Assembly: GCA_050743865.1 (NCBI GenBank)
Contig: JBOGGE010000002.1
Location: forward strand, 1-64,000
Reading direction: 5' to 3'
DNA length: 64,000 nt
Source: DAHUZJ01 sp050743865
GTDB taxonomy: Bacteria > Actinomycetota > Acidimicrobiia > Acidimicrobiales > RAAP-2
The translations under genes and the position numbers were made by a program. The notes under the pieces are model-generated. The model saw only the letters and a program-made list of their open reading frames with translations. It was not told the DNA's origin and ran no database searches. This document shows, in pieces, positions 39,194 through 46,399 of this stretch. Position 1 is the first letter of the stretch. Each line of letters begins with the position of its first letter.

Positions 39194-39511
39194 ATGGCGT
39201 CGAAGCGGCTGGGGAGGACGCAGGATCCGACCATCCTGGTGCTGACCAGCCTGTCCGGGGGGCCCAAGCACGGCTACGCCCTCATCAAGGACATCGAGGC
39301 CATGGTCGGGGTGACGTTCGGGCCCGGCACCCTCTACGGCGTCCTCGGCCGGCTCGAGCAGGAGGGCCTGATCGAGCCGCTGGCCCCCGAGGGCCACCGC
39401 CGGCCGTACCGCCTGACCGCCGCCGGGGCGGCCACCCTGCGCCAGCGCCTCGAGCTCCACGCCGCCGTGGCCCGCATCGGGCTCCGGCGCCTGGGGACCC
39501 TCGGCGCATGA
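39194..39511 (+). CDS. PadR-family transcriptional regulator
   Basis: A 105-aa winged-helix protein of the short PadR type: TILVLTSLSGGPKHGYALIKDIEAMVGVTFGPGTLYGVLGRLEQEGLIEPL, then RPYRLTAAGAATLRQRLE. ATG 39194 gives the family N-terminus. The stop overlaps the next ATG by 4 bases, so it forms a PadR/membrane-protein pair of the kind common in actinobacteria. It probably represses its own operon through the palindrome at 39122-39142. Confidence 0.9.
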   Translation: MASKRLGRTQDPTILVLTSLSGGPKHGYALIKDIEAMVGVTFGPGTLYGVLGRLEQEGLIEPLAPEGHRRPYRLTAAGAATLRQRLELHAAVARIGLRRLGTLGA

Positions 39512-40533
39512 GGACCGCCAGGCTGGTCGACGCCGTGCTGGGGTGCTACCCGTCGTGGTGGCGCCGGCGCTACGGCCGGGAGGTGCAAAGGCTGGCTGCC
39601 GACCTGCTGGCCGAGGGCCGCTCCGCCATCGGGGTCGCCGCCGACCTGGCTCGCGGTGCCCTCCGGGCGTGGGCCCGGGCCGAGGGCATGCCGCCGGCCG
39701 CCCGCCTGTGGTCGGCACGCACCCGCCTGGCCCTGGCCGCCGCCGCCGTGCCGGCGGCCCTGGCCGTCCCGCTCCTGATGGTCGGGGTGTCCGTCGATCC
39801 GGTCTACCGGACGGCGGCGGCGGCCGGTGCCCTGTTCGGGACACCACCGTGGCTGCAGGTCCCGGGGCCCCACGGGTTCCTCGCCGCCCCGCCGCTCACG
39901 CTCGCCGGGTCGGTGGCCGTGCACACCGACCACGTGCTGTCGTGGCTCGCCATCGCCCTGCTCTTCACCCTGCTCGTCGGATGGTCGTTGCTCCTCGGCG
40001 CCGTCCGGCGGGCACCGCGGCACCGGCGCCACGGCGCCACCCGGTGGGCGCTGGTGCCCGGCCTCTCCCTGGCCGCCGACGTGGGGCTCTACCTCGTCCG
40101 GGAGACCGTCCAGCCGGCCTGGGCCAAGCACGGCCCAAGGCCGCCGGTCCCCCTCGGCGGCGACCCGGCCGCCGCCCACGCGCTGGGCATGGCGCTGGGC
40201 GCCGTCGCCCTGGCCGGCTGGCTGGTGTCCGTCGCCGCCGTGGTGATGGCGGCCCGGTGCTCGTGGGTCGACCCGACCGAGCTTCGCCGGGGTCGGGCGG
40301 TGGTGGTCGTGCTGGCCGGCGTGGTCGCCCTACTGGCCGCCGCCTTTCTCGTGCGGGGGGTGGCCTTGGCCGTCCAGGCGAGCGCCGGCCCGGGGTTCAC
40401 CACCGTCGCCTTCGTCCACCAGGGAGCCTGGGTGCCACTGGCCGCCGCCTTCCTGGCCGCGGCCATGGCCACGGCCGCCTGCGCCCGCTCCGCCGCCCGG
40501 TCGTGGCGGGTGCTCGCCGCCCTCTTGACCTGA
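39508..40533 (+). CDS. PadR-associated multi-pass membrane protein
   Basis: 341 aa. A cytoplasmic N-terminal segment LGCYPSWWRRRYGREVQRLAADLL (typical of membrane proteins paired with PadR regulators) is followed by about seven hydrophobic helices. No enzyme motif is seen. The ATGA overlap with padR indicates co-translation. Function is unknown; such pairs are thought to respond to membrane or drug stress. Confidence 0.75.
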   Translation: MRTARLVDAVLGCYPSWWRRRYGREVQRLAADLLAEGRSAIGVAADLARGALRAWARAEGMPPAARLWSARTRLALAAAAVPAALAVPLLMVGVSVDPVYRTAAAAGALFGTPPWLQVPGPHGFLAAPPLTLAGSVAVHTDHVLSWLAIALLFTLLVGWSLLLGAVRRAPRHRRHGATRWALVPGLSLAADVGLYLVRETVQPAWAKHGPRPPVPLGGDPAAAHALGMALGAVALAGWLVSVAAVVMAARCSWVDPTELRRGRAVVVVLAGVVALLAAAFLVRGVALAVQASAGPGFTTVAFVHQGAWVPLAAAFLAAAMATAACARSAARSWRVLAALLT

Positions 40534-40577
40534 CCGGAGCAGCCCGGAGCGGGCGCCCACGGGCGGGCCGGCCCCGG

Positions 40578-40627
40578 GGCGCCGTCAGGCGTGAGGCCGG
40601 GGCTGGCGCCGTCAGGCGTGAGGCCGG
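40578..40627. repeat. Direct repeat of the AhpD-like gene 3' end
   Basis: A 23-base sequence beginning ggcgccgtcaggcg occurs at 40578-40600 and 40605-40627, 27 bases apart. The second copy contains the stop codon of the AhpD-like gene, so its gene end has been duplicated just outside the ORF. Confidence 0.8.
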
Positions 40628-41082
40628 TGCGGGCTGACGTAGCCGCCGACGGCCGGGCGCTGGGCGATCATCAGCCGGTTCCAGGCGTTGATGACGACGA
40701 CGGCCAGGAGGATCTTGCCGACGACGGCCTCGTCAAAGTGCTGGCGCAACGCCTCGAAGAGGTGGTCGGGGATCTCGCCATGGTCGAGCACGGTCACCGC
40801 CTCGGTGAAGGCCAGCGTCGCCCGCTCGGCGTCGGAGTAGAAGGAGGTCTCCCGCCAGGCGTCCAGGGCGTAGATGCGCTGCTCGGTCTCCCCGAGGGCA
40901 CGGGCGTCCTTGGTGTGCATGTCGAGGCAGTAGGCGCAGCCGTTGAGCTGCGAGGCCCGGATCTTGATCAGCTCGGCGAGCAGGGGAGGCAGGCCACTGC
41001 CTGCGCTGCGGGCGCTCAAGGACCGCATCGCATCGAGCCCGTCGGGGAAGGTGTCCTTCAACGAGAAGCGCAGGCCAGCCAC
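40612..41082 (-). CDS. AhpD/carboxymuconolactone decarboxylase-family protein
   Basis: 156 aa with the AhpD-like redox motif: Cys49-Ala-Tyr-Cys52 and His56 in NGCAYCLDMHTKDA, preceded by LPPLLAELIKIRAS. Probable alkylhydroperoxidase-type antioxidant or peroxidase adaptor; the reaction is inferred from family. GTG 41082 lies 6 bases after a TAGGGT -10 box, so the mRNA is likely leaderless. It is divergent from a DyP-like gene with its own -10 box, which fits a shared oxidative-stress theme. Confidence 0.88.
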   Translation of the reverse strand: MAGLRFSLKDTFPDGLDAMRSLSARSAGSGLPPLLAELIKIRASQLNGCAYCLDMHTKDARALGETEQRIYALDAWRETSFYSDAERATLAFTEAVTVLDHGEIPDHLFEALRQHFDEAVVGKILLAVVVINAWNRLMIAQRPAVGGYVSPHRPHA

Positions 41083-41088
41083 CCCAGG

Positions 41089-41094
41089 ACCCTA
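41089..41094 (-). promoter_or_regulatory. -10 box (TAGGGT) of AhpD-like gene
   Basis: TAGGGT on the minus strand, 6 bases before GTG 41082. Confidence 0.5.
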
Positions 41095-41155
41095 CGACGT
41101 CGGCGGCGGCGGCGGAGGACGGCATGCGCCCCTTTGCCGTCGCCGGCACACGGTG

Positions 41156-41161
41156 TAGCTT
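41156..41161 (+). promoter_or_regulatory. -10 box (TAGCTT) of DyP-like gene
   Basis: TAGCTT, 6 bases before GTG 41168. Confidence 0.5.
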
Positions 41162-41167
41162 CGAGGA

Positions 41168-42634
41168 GTGCCAGAGTTAGAGCGAGTACAAGCCGGTCCC
41201 GACCGACCGGCTGGGTGCGGAACGGAGGACGCGATGGCGTCGACGCAGCAGGGTACGGAGCCGTTCGACTGGGCCGGCGTGGTCGACTACTCGGCGCGCT
41301 ACACCCACGAGAAGCCGAAGACCCAGTACGAGCTGCCGGGGGTGACCGAGGAGCTCCACCTGTCCCCCGTCGCTGGCGGCGGCGACGGGGAGGTGCCGGT
41401 GGCCGTCGTGCCGCTGTGGCACGCCATGGTCACCGCCCGGCTGACGGTCGCCCCCGGCGACCGGGCGGCGCTGCAGACGGCCAGCCGGCGCCTGGAGGCG
41501 GCCCTGGCCGAGATCGAGGAGGTCTACCCGGTGTCGCCGGCCGGGATCCTCCCCCAGATGGCGTGGGGGCTCCCGTACTTCCGCCGCTACCTGCCGGACT
41601 CCGTGGTGGACGAGCACCTGCCCAAGTCCACGCGTGCCGGCAGCGAGGGCGAGCCGGCGCTGGTCGACGCCATCGCCTTCCCCCGCGACCCGGCGGACGT
41701 CGTCATCGAGCAGAACGACATGGTCTTCCACTTCAAGAGCGACTTCCGCCACCATGTCGACGAGGTGGTCCAGGCGCTCTTCTTCCCCGGCCAGTCGACC
41801 CTCAACGGGGTGCCGGCCCGGGCCGCCTTCGTCGGCGACCTCTTCACGGTGACCTCGATGCGCCGGGGTTTCGCCGGCCACGGGATGCCTCGGCGCGTGG
41901 GCATGGCCCTCGGCATCGCCGGGGCCGAGAAGGTCCCGGCCGGGGCCATGCTGTTCATGGGCTTCACCTCCAGCCACGTGCACGGGCTGGCGGCGGGCAA
42001 CCTCGCCAGCTACGAGACGGTCCCCGGGTGGACGGACGCCACCCCGGCGTCCTACATGGCCGGCGGCGCCAACATGCACGTGTCCCACATCGCCATCGAG
42101 CTCGAGCGCTGGTACTCCCTCGACCACCGGGCCCGGCTGCACCGGATGTTCAACCCACGCCGGGAGGAGACCGAGGAGGTGCTCTCCCCCGACCAGAGCC
42201 CGGCCACCGCCACCTTCAGGGCCGAGCGCGACCGGGACGTCGAGCAATTCGGGCTGGTCGGGCACAACGAGCAGATGCAGTTCCTCTCACGGGTGGAGGA
42301 GGACACCACCACCGCCTACGGCCAGGTCATCCCGAGGGGCACCGTCTTCTTCCTGCGCCAGGACTTCGACACCGTCGAGAACCCCTTCGGCTTCTCCATC
42401 GAGGGGCCGATGAGCACCGTCCCCCGGGCCGGGGTCCACTTCATCGGCATGGGCCCGTCGGCCCAGCACTTCGCGCTCATGCGCACCGAGATGGACAGCC
42501 CCGACCTCGCCAAGGCCCACCACCTGGCCGACGAGGACGTCGGCTTCAGCGACTTCCTGGTCAACACCCATCGCCAGAACTACTGCCTGCCCCCCCGGGC
42601 CCACCGGGCGTTCCCCATGGCGGAGCTGCTCTGA
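41168..42634 (+). CDS. Uncharacterised protein, possibly DyP-peroxidase-like (DUF7405)
   Basis: 488 aa. Distinct segments are GLPYFRRYLP, DAIAFPRDPADVVIEQNDMVFHFKSD, AGAMLFMGFTSSHVH, TVFFLRQDFDTVENPFGFSIEG and GVHFIGMGPSAQHFALMRTEM. The two-repeat layout and the VFFLRQ...GVHFIGM elements recall DyP-type peroxidases, but I do not see the canonical GxxDG heme motif, so the call is tentative. There are two candidate starts: leaderless GTG 41168, and ATG 41234 with GGAGG 5 bases upstream, where conserved-looking sequence begins. No signal peptide is seen. It is divergent from the AhpD-like gene. Confidence 0.5.
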   Translation: MPELERVQAGPDRPAGCGTEDAMASTQQGTEPFDWAGVVDYSARYTHEKPKTQYELPGVTEELHLSPVAGGGDGEVPVAVVPLWHAMVTARLTVAPGDRAALQTASRRLEAALAEIEEVYPVSPAGILPQMAWGLPYFRRYLPDSVVDEHLPKSTRAGSEGEPALVDAIAFPRDPADVVIEQNDMVFHFKSDFRHHVDEVVQALFFPGQSTLNGVPARAAFVGDLFTVTSMRRGFAGHGMPRRVGMALGIAGAEKVPAGAMLFMGFTSSHVHGLAAGNLASYETVPGWTDATPASYMAGGANMHVSHIAIELERWYSLDHRARLHRMFNPRREETEEVLSPDQSPATATFRAERDRDVEQFGLVGHNEQMQFLSRVEEDTTTAYGQVIPRGTVFFLRQDFDTVENPFGFSIEGPMSTVPRAGVHFIGMGPSAQHFALMRTEMDSPDLAKAHHLADEDVGFSDFLVNTHRQNYCLPPRAHRAFPMAELL

Positions 42635-42658
42635 CCGGAGACGTCCGGCCCCCGGCCG

Positions 42659-43570
42659 TCAGGCGAAGCGCAGCACCCGCACCGGAGCCAGGCGCTCGGT
42701 GACGCGCTCGAACGTCGATCCCCCGTCCGACGACCGGTAGACGAGCCCGTCGGGCGTTCCCAGCGCCACCTGGCCCGCCCGGGCGGCGAGGCAGCCGGTG
42801 TCGAGGTTGAACGGGAACGACGGTGGGAGGCCCCCGCCGCACGGCTCGAGGGGCTCGCCCAGCCGGCCGCGGTAGAGGCGCCCGTCGGTGGAACGGGGAC
42901 CGCTCGAGGCCGTCACGTAGACCATGTCGCCGTCGAGGGCGACGGCCCGGGCGTAGCCGGCGTGCAGGCCCTCGACCGACCATTCCCAGGTAAGGCCGTC
43001 GTCGGCGCTCCACCCGAGACCGCGGGCAGCCGCCGCCGCTACCCGGCCCCCGTCCCCGACCACCACCTCGTGGACGTCGATCTCGGGGGCGACGACGTTC
43101 GTCCACGACCCGCCCCCGTCGGTCGAGCGCCAGATCCCGCCGACGTGGACGTTGACCAGCCACGAGCCGGCGGGCGAGACGGCCACCGAGCGGAGGTCGG
43201 GCGAGGGCCCCGCCGGGTTCTCCCACGAACGGCGCCCCTCGACGGCGTCGAACGGCGCCACCGGCTCGGTGCCGCCCCGGCCCGGGTCCACCACCAGGAG
43301 GTGCGCTCCCCCGAGCCCGACGAGCAGCCGGCCACCGGCGGCGGCCATGCTCTGCCCATCCGGTCCCGGAAGGGCGGCCACCGGCGCCAGCTCGTACTCC
43401 TCGACCCGGGCCACCCGGGACCCGTCGAGAAGGGCGTGGACGGCCAGCCCGGCCCCCGGCGGCGGCGACCCGCTCCCTCCCACCGCCAGGGCGGTGACCG
43501 ACACATCCTCGGCCAGGGTGTACTGGCGGTCCAGGTCCTCCAGGTGCTCGGCAGTGCCGACGATCAGCAT
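42659..43570 (-). CDS. Asp-box (BNR) beta-propeller protein
   Basis: 303 aa without signal peptide. It contains Asp-box repeats IWRSTDGGGSWTNV, LGWSADDGLTWEW and VYRSSDGGSTFERV, as in Ycf48/sortilin/sialidase-like propellers. No catalytic residues of sialidases are evident. It is probably a cytoplasmic scaffold or binding protein of unknown ligand. ATG 43570 starts a plausible N-terminus (MLIVGTAEHLEDL). It follows the PGI/PMI gene on the same strand after 77 bases. Confidence 0.7.
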   Translation of the reverse strand: MLIVGTAEHLEDLDRQYTLAEDVSVTALAVGGSGSPPPGAGLAVHALLDGSRVARVEEYELAPVAALPGPDGQSMAAAGGRLLVGLGGAHLLVVDPGRGGTEPVAPFDAVEGRRSWENPAGPSPDLRSVAVSPAGSWLVNVHVGGIWRSTDGGGSWTNVVAPEIDVHEVVVGDGGRVAAAAARGLGWSADDGLTWEWSVEGLHAGYARAVALDGDMVYVTASSGPRSTDGRLYRGRLGEPLEPCGGGLPPSFPFNLDTGCLAARAGQVALGTPDGLVYRSSDGGSTFERVTERLAPVRVLRFA

Positions 43571-43647
43571 GCGCCCAGTCTGTACCCGGCGGACGGCCCT
43601 CGCCTGCTCGGCCAACCGCCGGCCGGCCAGCCGACCAGCCGGCCCGG

Positions 43648-44691
43648 CTACACCGACCGCAGGCGCTCCTTCAGCTCGCCGAGCACCGGCACCGGCCCCG
43701 GGTCCACGCCCTCGGCCCCGGCCAGGTGCAGCGACACGAAGTCCCCGACCAACGCCAGGTCGAAGAGCCGGGCGATGTCGCACGTCCCCTCGCTCCACAC
43801 CTCGACGACGCCGGCGACCACCTCTTCCAGGAGCTCGGCCACCATTGCAAAACGGGAGGCCACCCGGGGATGCTCGCCGGGGTGGCGGAGCAGGACGACG
43901 GTGAGGAGCTGGCGGGTCACGTCGCCGCCCTGGCCCCACCCGACCACCTCGTTGTGGCACAGCTCGGGCTGGACCGACCAGAAGGCCGGCGACTTGGCGT
44001 TCTCGTTGACCTGGGTCTTCCATCGCTGGGCGGCCACCGCCGCCGGGCCCGGCGAGCCGTGGACGAGCGGGATGGTGCGCCCGATCCGGCGGGCCACGAC
44101 CTCGGCCAGGCTGCCCGGCGCCACCAGCTCGTCCCGGCGCCGCGACAGCTGATCGACGGCGGCCGCCACCCGGCCGGCGGCGCCGGGCCACAGCCCGATC
44201 CGGTCGAGGACCACCATGGGCGGCACGGCCAGCGAGCCGAGTGCGGCGCGCGGCTGGGGCACCTCGCCGGCCAGCGGGATCAGCGGCGCCCGCTCGGCAC
44301 GGGCGGTCCGGGCCAGCTCGCCACCGCCGGCCACCGTCACCACCGTGGCCCCGGCGGCCCGGGCCGCGCTGGCCGCCGCCACCGTCTCCTCGGTATCGCC
44401 CGAGCACGACACGGCGAAGACGAGCGACCGCCGGCCGACGAACGCCGGCAGCCGGTAGCCCTTCACCACGGCCACGGGGACCGCCAGCTCGGGGCCGGCC
44501 ACGGCGGCCAGCACGTCGCCGGCGATGCCGCTGCCGCCCATCCCGAGCACCGTCACGTCGGCCACCGGCGAAGGGAGGTCGAGGTCGCCCAGCGCCACCG
44601 CGGCCGCCGCCGCCGCCGCCATCTGCTCGGGCAGCCCGGCGGTGGCCTCCCACATCCCGAGGGAGTCGACCGGGAGGGGCGAGCCGCTCAC
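43648..44691 (-). CDS. Bifunctional phosphoglucose/phosphomannose isomerase
   Basis: 347 aa with a SIS fold: VTVLGMGGSGIAGDVLAA, VFAVSCSGDTEETVAAASAA, PQPRAALGSLA and NENAKSPAFWSVQPELCHNEVVGW, matching the archaeal/actinobacterial PGI/PMI family that interconverts fructose-6-P with glucose-6-P and mannose-6-P. GTG 44691 overlaps the stop of the Trm112-like gene (GTGA). Together with the phosphomannomutase upstream it would supply mannose-1-P for the mannosyltransferases in the window. Confidence 0.88.
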   Translation of the reverse strand: MSGSPLPVDSLGMWEATAGLPEQMAAAAAAAVALGDLDLPSPVADVTVLGMGGSGIAGDVLAAVAGPELAVPVAVVKGYRLPAFVGRRSLVFAVSCSGDTEETVAAASAARAAGATVVTVAGGGELARTARAERAPLIPLAGEVPQPRAALGSLAVPPMVVLDRIGLWPGAAGRVAAAVDQLSRRRDELVAPGSLAEVVARRIGRTIPLVHGSPGPAAVAAQRWKTQVNENAKSPAFWSVQPELCHNEVVGWGQGGDVTRQLLTVVLLRHPGEHPRVASRFAMVAELLEEVVAGVVEVWSEGTCDIARLFDLALVGDFVSLHLAGAEGVDPGPVPVLGELKERLRSV

Positions 44692-44939
44692 CCCGGGGCG
44701 CCACCGGCGCTGCCGGTCTCGACCGCCCCCCCCGACGCCGCCTTGGCCGCCAGCCGCTCGTGCTCGGCCTCGCCGACCTCGGTGGCCTCGTCGACCAGGA
44801 GCACCGGGATGCCGTCGTGCACCGAGTACGCCCGGCGCAGCCTCGGGTTGTAGAGGACATCCTCGTCCTCGAACCACAGAAGTGGCCCCTTGTCGGCCGG
44901 GCAGGCCAGCAGGTCCACCAGCAACGGGTCCAGCGCCAC
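44688..44939 (-). CDS. Trm112-like/UPF0434 small protein
   Basis: An 83-aa protein. LVDLLACPADKGPLLWFEDEDVLYNPRLRRAYSVHDGIPVLLVDEA matches the Trm112/YcaR (UPF0434) fold, but the second CxxC is absent and only one cysteine (ACP) remains, so zinc binding is unlikely. The C-terminal 20 residues are low complexity. AGGAGG lies 4-9 bases before its ATG 44939. Such genes are commonly placed between PMM and PMI genes in actinobacteria. Confidence 0.8.
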   Translation of the reverse strand: MALDPLLVDLLACPADKGPLLWFEDEDVLYNPRLRRAYSVHDGIPVLLVDEATEVGEAEHERLAAKAASGGAVETGSAGGAPG

Positions 44940-44975
44940 GTGTCCTCCTTCCGCTCCCGCCGGCCCGAGCTGCTC

Positions 44976-46343
44976 TCAGGCGGGCCCGGGCGACGCCGCC
45001 GCCACCAGGTCCAGCACCTGGCGGACGCCGCGCCGGCACCCGTCGTCGGTCCCGGCCTCGACGTTGAGCCGCAGGAGCGGCTCGGTGTTCGACGGGCGCA
45101 GGTTGTACCACCAGTCTCCCCGGTCGACCGTCAGGCCGTCGAGCCGGTCGACCTCGTGCCCGGCCGCCTCCTCGCCGGCGGCCACGGCTGCCACCGTCGC
45201 CGCCGGGTCGGCCACCTCGGTGTTGACCTCGCCCGAGCCGGCGTAGCGGCGGTAGGGGGCGAGCAGCTCGGACAGCGGGGCGCCGCTCTTGCCCATCAGC
45301 TCCAGCACCACCAGGGCGGTGATGATCCCCGAGTCGGCCCGGAAGTTGTCCCGGAAGTAGTAGTGGCCCGAGTGCTCGCCGCCGAAGACGGCGCCGGTCT
45401 CGGCCATCACCTCCTTGATGAAGGAGTGCCCGACCCGGGTCCGCACGCCGACGCCGCCGAGCTCGGCGATGACCTCGGGCACGACGTGCGAGCAGATCAG
45501 GTTGTACAGCACGGTCGAGCCCGGGTGCTTCTCCAGCATGGACGCCGCCACCAGGGCCGTGGTGAGCGAGCCGGACACCGGCTCGGCCCGCTCGTCGACC
45601 AGGAACACCCGGTCGGCGTCCCCGTCGAAGGCCAGGCCGACGTCGGCTCCCGACGCCAGGACCGCCGCCTTCAGGTCGACCAGGTTCTCCGGCTGGATGG
45701 GGTCGGCCGGGTGGTTCGGGAACGAGCCGTCGAGCTCGGGGTAGAGGATCTCGACGTCGAACGGCAGCCCGTCCATCACCAGCGGGACGACCAGCCCGCC
45801 CATCCCGTTGGCGGTGTCGGCGACCACCCGCAGCGGCGTGAGCGCCCCGACGTCGACGAACGACCGGACGTGGGCGGCGTACTCGGCCAGGAGGTCCCGG
45901 TGGTCGAGCGGCGCCAGGTGGCCGTCGGGCGGCGGCACCGACCGCAACCCGGCGGCGAGCGACTCGATCTCGGCCAGCCCGGTGTCCCGGCCGATCGGGC
46001 GGGCACCGGCCAGGCACAGCTTGATGCCGTTGTAGGAGGCCGGGTTGTGGGAGGCGGTGAACATCGCCCCCGGGGCGTCGAGGGTGCCCGAGGCGAAGTA
46101 CAAGAAGTCGGTCGACGCCATCCCCAGGTCGGTGACCGCCGTGCCCTCGGCCCGCGCCCCGTCGGCGAAGGCCGCCGACAGCTCGACCCCCGACGGGCGC
46201 ATGTCCCGGCACACCAGGAGGCGCCGGGCGCCGGTGAACCGGGCCGTCGCCGCCCCCACCGCCCGGCACAGGCCGGCGTCGAGCTGGTCGGGGACGGTGC
46301 CCCGGATGTCATAGGCCTTGAACACGTCGCCGGTCCCGGTCAT
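44976..46343 (-). CDS. manB: Phosphomannomutase/phosphoglucomutase
   Basis: A 455-aa alpha-D-phosphohexomutase that isomerises mannose-6-P and mannose-1-P. It has the phosphoserine loop MFTASHNPASYNGIKL, the magnesium site AFDGDADRVFLVD, the sugar loop GGEHSGHYYF and the phosphate-binding RPSNTEPLLRLNVEA. The N-terminal FKAYDIRGTVPDQL is canonical. ATG 46343 is 9 bases after a TAGGCT -10 box. It leads a minus-strand group with the Trm112-like and PGI/PMI genes and probably feeds GDP-mannose synthesis. Confidence 0.94.
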   Translation of the reverse strand: MTGTGDVFKAYDIRGTVPDQLDAGLCRAVGAATARFTGARRLLVCRDMRPSGVELSAAFADGARAEGTAVTDLGMASTDFLYFASGTLDAPGAMFTASHNPASYNGIKLCLAGARPIGRDTGLAEIESLAAGLRSVPPPDGHLAPLDHRDLLAEYAAHVRSFVDVGALTPLRVVADTANGMGGLVVPLVMDGLPFDVEILYPELDGSFPNHPADPIQPENLVDLKAAVLASGADVGLAFDGDADRVFLVDERAEPVSGSLTTALVAASMLEKHPGSTVLYNLICSHVVPEVIAELGGVGVRTRVGHSFIKEVMAETGAVFGGEHSGHYYFRDNFRADSGIITALVVLELMGKSGAPLSELLAPYRRYAGSGEVNTEVADPAATVAAVAAGEEAAGHEVDRLDGLTVDRGDWWYNLRPSNTEPLLRLNVEAGTDDGCRRGVRQVLDLVAAASPGPA

Positions 46344-46352
46344 CGCCGGCCG

Positions 46353-46358
46353 AGCCTA
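46353..46358 (-). promoter_or_regulatory. -10 box (TAGGCT) of manB
   Basis: TAGGCT on the minus strand, 9 bases before ATG 46343, allowing only a 2-3 base leader. Confidence 0.45.
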
Positions 46359-46399
46359 CCGTCGCCCATCGGCCCCCGATTCCGGCCGGCCCGCCGGGA

